A stretch of 64,000 nucleotides of DNA. Source: Alphaproteobacteria bacterium (GTDB taxonomy: Bacteria; Pseudomonadota; Alphaproteobacteria; Rhizobiales; JAJFHC01). Position numbers and translations under genes: made by a program. The stretch lies in NCBI GenBank assembly GCA_021775805.1, contig JAJFHD010000090.1:372001-436000 (forward strand), in the 5' to 3' direction. Shown one piece after another: positions 52,772 to 61,796 of this stretch (the first letter of the stretch is position 1; the number at the start of each line of letters is the position of its first letter). The notes beneath the pieces were generated by a model. That model had not been told where the DNA came from and made no database searches. It was given only the letters and a program-made list of their open reading frames with translations.

Positions 52772-55270
52772 ATGAGCATTATTGGTTTCGCCTTACTCAG
52801 CCTTGTCGGCCTGCTTCTCATAGTCAGTGTGCTGATGCCCATCGCTGAACGGCTGAACACGCCATATACTGTGTTGCTGGCGGCAGTCGGTCTGTTTATC
52901 GGATCGATCATACTGGCAATGGGGACTTCGCCGGCAAGTAACTTGTTCGGGAGCTACGACCGGGAACTGTCCGACTTTTTCAGTGTGGACAGCGAGGCGA
53001 TCCTGTTTGTCTTTCTGCCGATACTGCTGTTTGAGATTGCCCTTGCGGTAAACGTCCGACGGTTGCTCGATGATCTGATGATCATACTGGTAATGGCGAT
53101 TGTGGCCGTCATTGCATCGACATTCCTGATTGGTGCCGCGTTGTGGGGCATATCGGCCAGCAGTGTGGTTGTCTGTCTGTTGCTGGGAGCGGTGATTTCG
53201 ACAACAGATCCCGGCGCTGTTGTCGCCATTTTCAAGGATTTGGGAGCGCCGCGCCGGCTGCTTGTGATCGTCGAAGGCGAAAGCCTGTTCAACGATGCCG
53301 CAGCCATTGTGCTCTTTTCCCTTTGCCTTGCCGCCGTGACCGGCGGTCAGGAATTGAACGTCTGGTATGGATTTTGGGCCTTCATTTACGGGTTCTCCGT
53401 GGGCGGGGCCGCTGGGTTTGCGTTGGGGTGGTTCTTCGGATTCTTGTTCCGCGTTCTCAGAGGCAACGTTCTGGCGGAAATAACTTTGACCGTGGCGCTG
53501 TCTTACCTTGCGTTTGTCATGGGCGAATTCATCCTTGGCGCGTCCGGAGTGGTGGCCGTCGTCATAGCGGGGCTTGTGACCGGGGGGCACGGGCGGACCT
53601 TGATGGCCGCGGACAGCTGGCCCAAAGTGATGATCGTATGGGAACAGCTTGGTTTCTGGGCGAATTCGCTCATCTTTCTTCTCGCTTCAATGCTTGTGCC
53701 GCGTGTTCTGGTGGGGCTTCACTGGCACGACGTTGTTGCCATCGTTGTCGTTTACGCTGCAGCATTTGCCGCACGCGGGGCGATGTTGTTCGGGTTGTTG
53801 CCTTTTTTCAGCAGCATGGGCTTGAGTCCCGCAATTACCAGTTCCCAGAAAGGGCTCATATTGTGGGGAGGTGTCCGTGGCGCGGCGACCCTGGCACTTG
53901 CTCTGGCGGTCACGGAAAACAGTCTGATCCCTGCAGGCGACCGGCAACTGGTGGGTGTGGTCGCCAGCGGCTTTGTTCTCGTCACGCTTCTGTTCAACGC
54001 GACGACACTGCGCTGGGTCACCCACAAGCTCGCGCTCGACCGGTTGTCCGACGCCGATGTGGATTTGAGGGGCCGGGTCGTTGCCGGTGTTCTGACAGAA
54101 GTGCAGAACCATATCCGCACTGTCGCCGAGGAGCATAACATGTCGCCGGATCTGCTTTCCGATCTGGAGACACACTACACCCAGCGGATAGAAGCGATCA
54201 GTACGGACGACCGAAGCAATCCAGCCGGCGAGATGGAGGACCGGCTGAGCCTCGGCTTCACGATGCTGGGAAACCTGGAAGCAAGCATCTACGAACGCCG
54301 GTTTGAAGAAAGTGTGATGGGCCGTACCGCCGTTCGCGGTCTCCGGGCCATTGCGGAAAAACTTGCAGATGCCGCAAGAACCAACGGCCAGTCAGGATAC
54401 GAAGCCAGGATGGTTGCCGTGTTGGGGTTTGGACATCGCTTCAAGATCGCACTTTGGCTCAACCGCACTTTCAACATCGATAAACCCCTGGTACGTCAGG
54501 TGGCTAACCGGTTTGAAGAGTTGATCAACAGTCGGATTGCCGTTCAGGACCTGTTGGTATTCTCAAAAAGCCGGTTGGGGGCTCTCCTGGGAAACGATGT
54601 CGGTGAGGCCGCAATTGGCGTGCTTATCCAGCGGGCAAGTGAGGTCGGCAAGTCACTCAAAGCTTTGGAACATCAGTATCCGGACTACTCAAGACAGTTG
54701 CAGTCATCAATATTGGCGCGCGCCGGTATGCGTAGGGAAGAGCAGCGGTACCGTCGATTGCTCGACGAGTCGGTCATAGGAATGGAACTTTTTGGGGCTT
54801 TGGAAAAGAGTTTGAACCAACAGCGGTCCGATTTGCTGAGCAGTTCCAGGCTTGACCTTGGGCTTCGCAGTGAGGATCTGGTTGCTGAGGTCTCGTTGTT
54901 CCGGGAGCTTTCGGAAGCTCATCGCGCAGAGATCACGAACATGTTGACAACCCGTCTGGTTGTTCCCGGCGAGCAAATCGTGCGCAAGGGGGATGTTGGG
55001 ACAGAGATGTATTTTGTGGCGTCAGGTGCGGCGCAAGTGGTTCTGCCCAACCGCAGCGTCATGCTTGGCAGTGGAGATTTCTTCGGTGAGATGGCTCTTG
55101 TCCGTGAAAATCAGCGCCGTTCAGCCGATGTTGTGGCGTTGGGATTTTGCAGGCTACTGGTATTGAGAAAGAGAGATCTCACGCCTCTGATGTCGTTGCG
55201 TCCCGACATAGAAAATCACATCCGCGAAGCCGCCCAGGAACGTTGGGAAGCCTTCGGCCAGGGACAATAA
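52772..55270 (+). CDS. Cation:proton antiporter with cyclic-nucleotide-binding domain
   Basis: The protein has 832 residues from ATG 52772; a GTG at 52727 is possible. The N-terminal 420 residues form a CPA1 (NhaP-like) exchanger of about 12 helices with the hallmark TDPGAVVAIFKDLG and GESLFNDAAAIVLF, where the Asp carries the ion. A cytoplasmic helical part of about 280 residues follows. The C-terminal region (about 690-815) is a CAP_ED domain with RKGDVGTEMYFVASGAAQVV, GDFFGEMALV and RRSADVVAL. It exchanges Na+ or K+ for H+ and is probably gated by a nucleotide or pH signal. Similar architectures occur in marine alphaproteobacteria. Confidence 0.88.
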   Translation: MSIIGFALLSLVGLLLIVSVLMPIAERLNTPYTVLLAAVGLFIGSIILAMGTSPASNLFGSYDRELSDFFSVDSEAILFVFLPILLFEIALAVNVRRLLDDLMIILVMAIVAVIASTFLIGAALWGISASSVVVCLLLGAVISTTDPGAVVAIFKDLGAPRRLLVIVEGESLFNDAAAIVLFSLCLAAVTGGQELNVWYGFWAFIYGFSVGGAAGFALGWFFGFLFRVLRGNVLAEITLTVALSYLAFVMGEFILGASGVVAVVIAGLVTGGHGRTLMAADSWPKVMIVWEQLGFWANSLIFLLASMLVPRVLVGLHWHDVVAIVVVYAAAFAARGAMLFGLLPFFSSMGLSPAITSSQKGLILWGGVRGAATLALALAVTENSLIPAGDRQLVGVVASGFVLVTLLFNATTLRWVTHKLALDRLSDADVDLRGRVVAGVLTEVQNHIRTVAEEHNMSPDLLSDLETHYTQRIEAISTDDRSNPAGEMEDRLSLGFTMLGNLEASIYERRFEESVMGRTAVRGLRAIAEKLADAARTNGQSGYEARMVAVLGFGHRFKIALWLNRTFNIDKPLVRQVANRFEELINSRIAVQDLLVFSKSRLGALLGNDVGEAAIGVLIQRASEVGKSLKALEHQYPDYSRQLQSSILARAGMRREEQRYRRLLDESVIGMELFGALEKSLNQQRSDLLSSSRLDLGLRSEDLVAEVSLFRELSEAHRAEITNMLTTRLVVPGEQIVRKGDVGTEMYFVASGAAQVVLPNRSVMLGSGDFFGEMALVRENQRRSADVVALGFCRLLVLRKRDLTPLMSLRPDIENHIREAAQERWEAFGQGQ

Positions 55271-55282
55271 TCGCCGTAGTGG

Positions 55283-56335
55283 CTAAAGCGCCGGTGTCAG
55301 GACCACACGCCCCACAACCCGACTTGCCCGCAGATCGTCAAGCGATGAACTGGCCTGATCCATCGCCCGTCTTTCAATCGGGATGGGATGAACGGCACCG
55401 GTCGCCACGAGGTCAAGCATTTCTCTTGCTTCGTTGAGAGAACCGACAAATGTGCCAACAAAAGACATCGGCTTGAGTGGGAACAAGGCAATCGGCATGT
55501 CGAGGCGTCCACCAATGAGTCCGGAAATTACAATCGTTCCACCCTTTTTGAGTATCCCTTGCGCAAATTGCAGGGAACTTTCCGTACCGACAAAGTCTAC
55601 GACACCGGCCACACCGCCGGTTTCTTTCAGAACTGCTTTTCTCGCCTCAGGGCTGATTGGGTCGTAAACCGACGATGCCCCGGCCGCAAGCCCGGCTTTT
55701 CTCTTTTCGGGATCGATGTCTGCAGCGAGAGGATCCCCCCCAAGCACCGATCTCGCAAATTGAAGACCCATCATGCCCACGCCACCCAATCCGATCAGCA
55801 TGATGTCTGGGCCGGTGAGGCCGCCGGGCAGTTTTTTGAGTGCGCTGAAAGCCGTCAGCCCGGAACACATGTAAGCCCCCGCCAGTGCCGGATCCATATT
55901 CTCATATTCAAGCAGATACCGTGGATGGGGCACCACAACGTGAGAGGCAAAGCCTCCGTCAACTGTAATGCCCAGGTGATGGGTCGTGCGGCACAGATGT
56001 TCGTCTCCGGTCTGGCAGGTAGGGCAGTTGCCGCAACCAATCCAGGGGTAGACGGCACGCCGGTCACCCAACTTCACGCCGTCCGCGTCCGGTCCCAGTG
56101 CCACCACGCTGCCTTCAATTTCATGACCAAGCGTAAACGGCAGATCCCGGCCGCCGGTTACATCGAGTTTCTTGTCGCCGCCGAGGTTGAAATAGCCGTC
56201 CTGGATGTGCAGGTCACTGTGGCAGACGCCGCAGTTTTGAGTGGCAATGACAACCTGAGTGCCGGTCGGAGCCGGGGTTGGCGCTTGTGTTGCTTGAAGG
56301 GGTTCGCCATAGGCGACCATTGATTGTCGTTCCAT
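55283..56335 (-). CDS. Zinc-dependent alcohol dehydrogenase (MDR family)
   Basis: The protein has 350 residues. The catalytic zinc site includes Cys38 in NCGVCHSDLH and His in TLGHEIEGSVVALG; the structural zinc lobe is GCGNCPTCQTGDEHLC. The NAD-binding motif is LIGLGGVGMMGLQFA. It oxidises an alcohol or reduces an aldehyde; the specific substrate is not evident. Two gene distances are short (12 bp to the convergent antiporter). Confidence 0.9.
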   Translation of the reverse strand: MERQSMVAYGEPLQATQAPTPAPTGTQVVIATQNCGVCHSDLHIQDGYFNLGGDKKLDVTGGRDLPFTLGHEIEGSVVALGPDADGVKLGDRRAVYPWIGCGNCPTCQTGDEHLCRTTHHLGITVDGGFASHVVVPHPRYLLEYENMDPALAGAYMCSGLTAFSALKKLPGGLTGPDIMLIGLGGVGMMGLQFARSVLGGDPLAADIDPEKRKAGLAAGASSVYDPISPEARKAVLKETGGVAGVVDFVGTESSLQFAQGILKKGGTIVISGLIGGRLDMPIALFPLKPMSFVGTFVGSLNEAREMLDLVATGAVHPIPIERRAMDQASSSLDDLRASRVVGRVVLTPAL

Positions 56336-56374
56336 CTGCCAATCCGCGTTGTCAGTTCACTGAAGCACAGCCGT

Positions 56375-57019
56375 TCAGTTTCCGAGGATACTTGCACGTC
56401 TGTCCTTGCAGTTCTTGTCTTTCTCCCGATTGTCGCACACGAACACCCGATCAAGGCGGCTGGTGACAATGTTGAGCAGGTTTGAATCTTCAGTTGGCGG
56501 TGGTTTTGACAGATCGTTCGTATGCCAGGCGCTTTCGACGACGTACAAAGCGTCCTTGCCTCTGATCGCGATTTGCACACGGAACTCGCGTTTGCGGACG
56601 AACTTGTTCTTTTTGAGTACGGCCGGCGAGGTTAGGCATTCAATCAGCGCCAACGAGGATTCGTATCCATGACGGTCTTCGAGATCGCCGATGACCTTGG
56701 TTGTCCGAGAACAAAGTGATGCGAATCTTTCGATAGTGTGCCGGTTGTATTCCAGTGGCCCGCGTTTCATACGGTCATAAATTTTTGTCGTGACCATGAA
56801 ATTCCAACCTTCCACGGTCTCTCCCTCCGGCACATACTCCTGGATCTCTTTGCGCTCGTCGCGCACATGGTAGCCAATCTTCCAGCCTTCTGGCAGCGGT
56901 GTCACGATGCGTTCAGGAGAAAGTTTCAGCTTTACCTTGTCCTCTTGGGCATTGACTACCGTGACAAGCCCGGACAGCAGCAGGCCGGCTATGATCACCG
57001 AACGAAATTTGTCGAACAT
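56375..57019 (-). CDS. Secreted protein of unknown function, 214 residues
   Basis: The protein starts with a signal peptide (MFDKFRSVIIAGLLLSGLVT, cleavage after VNAQ). The mature part is mixed alpha/beta: LSPERIVTPLPEGWKIGYHV, EYVPEGETVEGWNFMVTTKI, FASLCSRTTKVIGDL, LALIECLTSPAVL and FVCDNREKDKNCKDRR with four cysteines that may pair. No family is recognised, though the GETVEGWNFMVT segment recalls exported proteins of unknown function in other Hyphomicrobiales. It lies between rsmA and an alcohol dehydrogenase gene, same strand. Confidence 0.6.
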   Translation of the reverse strand: MFDKFRSVIIAGLLLSGLVTVVNAQEDKVKLKLSPERIVTPLPEGWKIGYHVRDERKEIQEYVPEGETVEGWNFMVTTKIYDRMKRGPLEYNRHTIERFASLCSRTTKVIGDLEDRHGYESSLALIECLTSPAVLKKNKFVRKREFRVQIAIRGKDALYVVESAWHTNDLSKPPPTEDSNLLNIVTSRLDRVFVCDNREKDKNCKDRRASILGN

Positions 57020-57080
57020 GGAATGCAGTTCCGCAACTTTTGGCCAAGATTATGACACATGGAAATGTTGTCGTTCGGAC

Positions 57081-57974
57081 CTAGTCTCGCTGATTCTCTA
57101 CTGTAGTGGCAACTCCGTGTGAACCCCGAAGTGTTGCGAACCGTTCGGCTAGCCGGCAAAATCCAGCGACATCCACATCTTCCGGCCGCGTGGTCGGCGC
57201 AAGATCCGCGGACTCGATGAGAGATTTCGTGCAAACCGGCAATGACTTCAGGCTCGAACGGAGCATTTTCCGGCGCTGGCCGAATGCTGCAGCCGTCACC
57301 CGTTCGAGGTCGCGGACATTGCAGCCCGGACTGCCGGACTGAATGGGAACAAGCTGCACGATTGAAGACGTGACCTTCGGTGCCGGTAGGAACGCCTTGG
57401 GGGCGACGTCAAACAGGCGTTTAACGTCGCAACGCCACTGCGCCATGACCGACAGGCGTCCGTACGTCTTGCTGCCCGGGCAGGCTGCCAAACGCTGCGC
57501 TACTTCCTTCTGGAACATCAGGGTCATGGATTCATAGATTGGAGGCCAGTCAGCTTTCAGCCATCCGATCAGAAGGGGAGTCGCAACGTTGTAGGGAAGA
57601 TTTGCGACGATTTTTACCGGACCGGTCAGTCCAAGGTCGTCAAGGCCGATGCGCAGAGCATCGCCTTCCACAATGTCCAGGCGGTGAGGGTACGCCTCCG
57701 AAATTTCCGAAAGTGCAGGAAGGCATCGTGAATCGCGTTCAACACACACGATCTTCGCGGCGCCTTCCATGAACAGGGCTCTCGTCAGACCGCCGGGGCC
57801 GGGGCCGACTTCAAGTACAGTGGCTCCTTCAAGCGGGGCGGCCGCGCGGGCGATCCGTCGCGTTAGATTCAAGTCCAGGAGAAAATTCTGCCCCAGTGAT
57901 TTTCGCGCCGTGAGGCCACAGGCTTCAATTACTTCTCGCAGCGGCGGTAGCCCGTCGCTATCCTCTGCGGTCAA
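57081..57974 (-). CDS. rsmA: 16S rRNA dimethyladenosine transferase
   Basis: The protein has 297 residues. The start is a TTG at 57974, because AAGGAGG lies 6 nt before it and it keeps the normal N-terminus (LPPLREVIEACGLTARKSLG); longer frames reach back into surA. Motifs are SLGQNFLLD, VLEVGPGPGGLTRAL (SAM), DALRIG, and VANLPYNVATPLL with the NLPY catalytic motif. RsmA (KsgA) methylates two adenines in the 3' helix 45 of 16S rRNA. The start lies 17 bp inside surA, so the two are coupled, and the pdxA gene usual between them is missing. Confidence 0.94.
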   Translation of the reverse strand: MTAEDSDGLPPLREVIEACGLTARKSLGQNFLLDLNLTRRIARAAAPLEGATVLEVGPGPGGLTRALFMEGAAKIVCVERDSRCLPALSEISEAYPHRLDIVEGDALRIGLDDLGLTGPVKIVANLPYNVATPLLIGWLKADWPPIYESMTLMFQKEVAQRLAACPGSKTYGRLSVMAQWRCDVKRLFDVAPKAFLPAPKVTSSIVQLVPIQSGSPGCNVRDLERVTAAAFGQRRKMLRSSLKSLPVCTKSLIESADLAPTTRPEDVDVAGFCRLAERFATLRGSHGVATTVENQRD

Positions 57975-58989
57975 TGAGAGCCTCCTTGCGCAGATCCCGC
58001 AGATAACGCGTGCCATGAAGCAGGAATTGTTCTTCGCGCAAGGCGTTCTCCACATCCTTTTTGGAGATCGACGGTGGCTTCAGGTCCCTGCGAGAGCAAT
58101 AGGCAATGAGTTCGATGCCGGTTCGGGTTCGATTTGGAGGTGAAATTCCGCCTCTGCCGATCTTGCTCAGAACCTTGACAAGTTGAGGGGGCAAACCACT
58201 CAGGGGAATATTGGGCAGGTCACGAACACCGACGCCCGGTACGTTTGCCAGAATGCGTCCGAGACTGCCACATCCCTTGAATTGCTGAATCATGTTCTGC
58301 GCTTCAAGAAACCTCGAGCGCACTATTCCGGCCGGCGCCCCATTCTCGTAGCGAAAGACAATCTGTTTCAAGTTTAACAAACGGGTAGTGTTGACGGGTT
58401 TTTTCGTCAACAGGGTATGGCGTCTGTCGACCTCGCGATCCGAAACCTTCACTCGATTTCCAAATCTGCGTTGCAGTATCGTGTTCCACGCCAGTTGCGA
58501 TTCCAGTTGGTTGCGCAGCGACGATAACCGAATGCCCTGTCGCGCCAGCTTTTTTGTAAAGCTTTTGACAGTGTCGTTTCCACTCTTGGCAATTTGTCCG
58601 ATCAGCCGGTCGACTTCCGCTTTGGGTATCGCAATTTTCTGACGCTTGGCTTCGACTTTTTTCAATACATCGTCGATTAGTTCGTCGATTGCCTTTTTTC
58701 GCAATTTTGACTTCGAAACGCCTTTTGTCTTGTCGCTACCCAGGAGTGAGTTGATTTTCATCCTCTGCAAGACAGCATACTCCGTCACCGGTCGGTCGTT
58801 GACAATGGCAATGACACTTGCAGAAGACTGAGCCACAGGCGCTGTCGTGGCGACACATGAGAGAGCGATCGACAAGAGGACCGTCAGCGCAAGCGGTGTG
58901 TGTGCTGATAGCCCGCGCAATTTCTTTCGCGTGAGTGTGTCTGGCTTTGGCAACATGATTTTTACGTTATGCATTTCGGTATGAGTCAT
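57958..58989 (-). CDS. surA: SurA-like periplasmic chaperone
   Basis: The product has 343 residues from ATG 58989; other starts (59022 TTG, 58974 ATG) are possible. A signal segment (LALTVLLSIALSCVATTAP) leads to the SurA N-terminal domain: VIAIVNDRPVTEYAVLQRM, KAIDELIDDVLKKVEAKR. The middle and C-terminal part is a weak parvulin-like region (LKQIVFRYENG, then VPGVGVRDLPNIPLSGLPP) without the clear active-site pattern of isomerases, as in other members of this group. It escorts beta-barrel proteins such as LptD to the BAM complex. It lies 81 bp after lptD. Confidence 0.85.
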   Translation of the reverse strand: MTHTEMHNVKIMLPKPDTLTRKKLRGLSAHTPLALTVLLSIALSCVATTAPVAQSSASVIAIVNDRPVTEYAVLQRMKINSLLGSDKTKGVSKSKLRKKAIDELIDDVLKKVEAKRQKIAIPKAEVDRLIGQIAKSGNDTVKSFTKKLARQGIRLSSLRNQLESQLAWNTILQRRFGNRVKVSDREVDRRHTLLTKKPVNTTRLLNLKQIVFRYENGAPAGIVRSRFLEAQNMIQQFKGCGSLGRILANVPGVGVRDLPNIPLSGLPPQLVKVLSKIGRGGISPPNRTRTGIELIAYCSRRDLKPPSISKKDVENALREEQFLLHGTRYLRDLRKEALIDRRG

Positions 58990-59070
58990 ATGGATTTTTG
59001 GCAATTTTCCATCGCCTGGCAATAACGTTCCTAAGAACCGTCGCCTTCGTCAAGCGGGCAAACAGCGCGT

Positions 59071-61380
59071 CTAATTGATGCCACTGCTAAATCCTGCACC
59101 ACCGATGGTTTTGAGCTCAAACCGCAAGGATAGTGAGCGATCCTGCTCGACGTCTCGGTCTTCGACAAATGTTTCGCGATAATGTATGCGAACGCCAAAA
59201 CATTCGTTTTCGTAGCCAAGTCCCACGTAATTGCTTATGCGTGAGTCCGTCTTGATATCATAGCGTATACCGGCGAAACCAGTCCATCTTTCAGTGATAT
59301 CCACCGATCCCTGCACTCTGATTTCCTCAGAATGAACCGACCGGCCCAATGCCGGTGCCTTGTCGAGGTCGGCGTAGCTGGCGTCCAGCAGGAAAGAGCC
59401 GTATTTGGCCTGGGCGCCGAGTTCGTTGCGTTCGATGTCGAGGGAGTCTTGATCGAGTCGGATCCGGGACGTTAGGAGCAGATGCTCATTCAGTTGAAAG
59501 AACAGGGCGCCGACATAGTCTGAAACATCGTTCTCCAGACCACTGCCGGCCGCAAACCCGTTGCGTCCCTCAATTTGGTAAGACTGCCCAACAGTCGCTT
59601 TCAGATACCGTCCCGAATTCATCCGATAGGTGTAGTTCAGACCGGCATTGGCGCGAATGCCGCCTTCCCATCGATCAAGGCCGGAAAATTTGTTGTGTGC
59701 AAAAAGGTTGGTTTCGTCAAACTCGAATGATTGAGCATCTTCATTCGGAATCTTGCGCGCATCGTACTCGCTCGGTCTGACAAGCAGCTGCGCGACCGGT
59801 TCAATAACGTGGCGGCCCGATGCGTTCAAATTGACGAAAGGCCACCGAAATTCGACGCCAGCGGTCGGAAGAACTCTGGCCACTGTCTCAGCATTGCGCA
59901 CGCCGGTGACCACGCCGGGGTCGGCGACATTGTCCACTGCGTAAATATCGGCGCGTACATTGGCAAATGGCGTCACCACCGTTCCCAGGTCGCTCACAAA
60001 CGTGCGCTCCCAATTGAAGGCGGAGATCGCCCGGGTGGAGTCGGTGCCTGAAGTCCGCGAAAGGTGAAAAAAGCTGGAGTCTATCCTGGCCTCGCCGCCC
60101 AGTATGGGGTTTTGCAGATAGTAACTGTGGTCAACGATGGGCAGTACATATGGCGTGGTACTGGACCTGTCGGTCGAAAGAAGGCCGCGAAAATGATAGG
60201 CCCGCGTATCGAAGTAATTCCGGTCGTGGGCGCCATTCAAATAGATCTGAGACGTCAGATCGGTCGTGCTGTTGAACTTGTAGCGACGAAGATAGGTGTC
60301 ATCGCTCGTAAGGGTTCCGTCCCAACCCCATGTCCAGTTTTCGGCCAGCCGAAAGTTGCCTTTCGTCGCGATGCTGCCACGCCACCGGCTTTTGCCCGAC
60401 CGTTGATTGTCTCTGGTCAGCTCATAAACCCCATTTGGCTTGATCGAGTACCCGCCGTTGGCAAGCCGATGGCGCCAGGTGAAGTTCATTACCGGACCCT
60501 GCTTGGTGGTAATCAGGGGGCTGGCTGTCAGGTCGTAGTTTGGCGCCAGGTTCCAGAAGTAGGGCACCTCTACACCAAAACCGAACACACTGGAGAAGTT
60601 GAAGCCGGGCACAAGAAAACCGGACTTTCGTTTGACTGTCGGGTCAGCGTGGGAGAATTTTGGCACATAGGCCAGGGGAACGCCCAGAAAATTGAACTGA
60701 GCATTTTCGTACTCGATCGTTCTTTCCGGCTTGTTGTGGGTGATTTTGTCGGCCTTGATTTCCCATGTTACGGGCCGCGACGGATCCTCCTTACACTCTT
60801 CACAGGCAGTGTAGGTAACTTCGCTGAAACGGGTTATGCCGCCTTCAATCCGTTCCGCGCTTCGCGCCCTGATCCGTGCGTTGTTCACAAGCAGCACGGC
60901 AACGCGGTCGACGAAGCCTTCCTTGAAGCGTTCACCAAGTTCAAGCCTGTGCGCCGTAAGAACAGCGCCGTCGGGCTCCGTCAGCTTGACATTTCCGGTT
61001 GCAACAATCTTTTCGGTCTTCGGATTGTAGGTGACCCGGTCCGCATTCAACAGATAATCGCCATATGTGATGACCACGTCACCCGTGGCGATGACAGTCG
61101 TTCCGCTGCGATCATAGGAAAGGTTTCGCGCGTCCACGTGCACCAGTGCACCGGGCCCCGGATCTCTGAACTCGGCGACCGGCGCACCCAGGGCCTGTCC
61201 AGCTCCAAAGAGAGCCGGACCGGCAGCAATTGCAGCCGCCAAAGATATCCCGTATCCGCATTGAACGAAAAATGCGCGACTCACTGTCTTCACTTTCAAC
61301 AGGTGTCGGAGTGCCACAATACCCCCCACACCTTTGCAATGTTTCCCACGGCGATATGTACTCGTATTACTCACAAACAT
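59071..61380 (-). CDS. lptD: LPS assembly protein LptD
   Basis: The protein has 769 residues. After a long basic/hydrophobic N-terminus (signal near SLAAAIAAGPALFGAGQALG) comes the OstA/LptA-like jellyroll: LVHVDARNLSYDRSGTTVIA, YGDYLLNADRVTYNP, KIVATGNVKLTEPDG. The C-terminal beta-barrel follows, with alternating aromatic strands and the ending LSLRFELKTIGGAG. A cysteine pair in ACEEC fits the disulfide seen in this family. It delivers LPS into the outer leaflet. The start could also be later, since the first 30 residues are unusually basic. It is divergent from pepA. Confidence 0.93.
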   Translation of the reverse strand: MFVSNTSTYRRGKHCKGVGGIVALRHLLKVKTVSRAFFVQCGYGISLAAAIAAGPALFGAGQALGAPVAEFRDPGPGALVHVDARNLSYDRSGTTVIATGDVVITYGDYLLNADRVTYNPKTEKIVATGNVKLTEPDGAVLTAHRLELGERFKEGFVDRVAVLLVNNARIRARSAERIEGGITRFSEVTYTACEECKEDPSRPVTWEIKADKITHNKPERTIEYENAQFNFLGVPLAYVPKFSHADPTVKRKSGFLVPGFNFSSVFGFGVEVPYFWNLAPNYDLTASPLITTKQGPVMNFTWRHRLANGGYSIKPNGVYELTRDNQRSGKSRWRGSIATKGNFRLAENWTWGWDGTLTSDDTYLRRYKFNSTTDLTSQIYLNGAHDRNYFDTRAYHFRGLLSTDRSSTTPYVLPIVDHSYYLQNPILGGEARIDSSFFHLSRTSGTDSTRAISAFNWERTFVSDLGTVVTPFANVRADIYAVDNVADPGVVTGVRNAETVARVLPTAGVEFRWPFVNLNASGRHVIEPVAQLLVRPSEYDARKIPNEDAQSFEFDETNLFAHNKFSGLDRWEGGIRANAGLNYTYRMNSGRYLKATVGQSYQIEGRNGFAAGSGLENDVSDYVGALFFQLNEHLLLTSRIRLDQDSLDIERNELGAQAKYGSFLLDASYADLDKAPALGRSVHSEEIRVQGSVDITERWTGFAGIRYDIKTDSRISNYVGLGYENECFGVRIHYRETFVEDRDVEQDRSLSLRFELKTIGGAGFSSGIN

Positions 61381-61796
61381 TACTCAACCGCCACAGGGTT
61401 CTGATTGTCTCCAGGCAGCCATTCGATTCCCCTGTGCCAACTAAGCCCGAGTCCATCCATTTTTCAAGGAAATTGAGGCCAATTTTCGAAAATATTTGTG
61501 CCTTTTCCATAACTTCGCGTGATTTGTGCCACACTGATACAGTCAGCACCCGGCTGCCACAGCTGCCACCCTACTATGGTTTGCCGGGCAGTACATCACT
61601 CATTCCCCGCAATGGTTTATTGAACAAGCAAAGTTTACCGCTATGATGGTGAAATCCCGCGTGCCCTCAACAGGTTCCTGACGCCTTCACCGAAGCACCA
61701 GAATGACGAATTGACAATCTCAGAGCCGAGTAATCTTAACGCATGCTGCCGGCAACGAGTTCCCGAACAATCCCTCCTGAATATGAGAAAATCGCA
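61381..61796. other. 416-bp divergent region lptD/pepA
   Basis: No gene is supported; the frames are short or extensions of neighbours. lptF and lptG, common here in relatives, are absent, and I see no recognisable remnant. It contains a promoter candidate for pepA. Confidence 0.55.
61711..61739 (+). promoter_or_regulatory. Candidate pepA promoter
   Basis: TTGACA (61711-61716) and TCTTAA (61734-61739) are separated by 17 bp, 58 bp before ATG 61797. The -35 box is perfect and the -10 box fair. It supports the 61797 start, because the upstream in-frame ATG at 61743 would leave almost no leader. Confidence 0.5.

Noticed and set aside
52793..53590. Minus-strand open frame inside the antiporter gene
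   Set aside because: His/Gln/Arg-rich antisense frame over well-defined transmembrane coding sequence.
60064..61404. Plus-strand open frame of 446 codons opposite lptD
   Set aside because: LptD motifs are clear on the minus strand; the plus frame has no domain signal.
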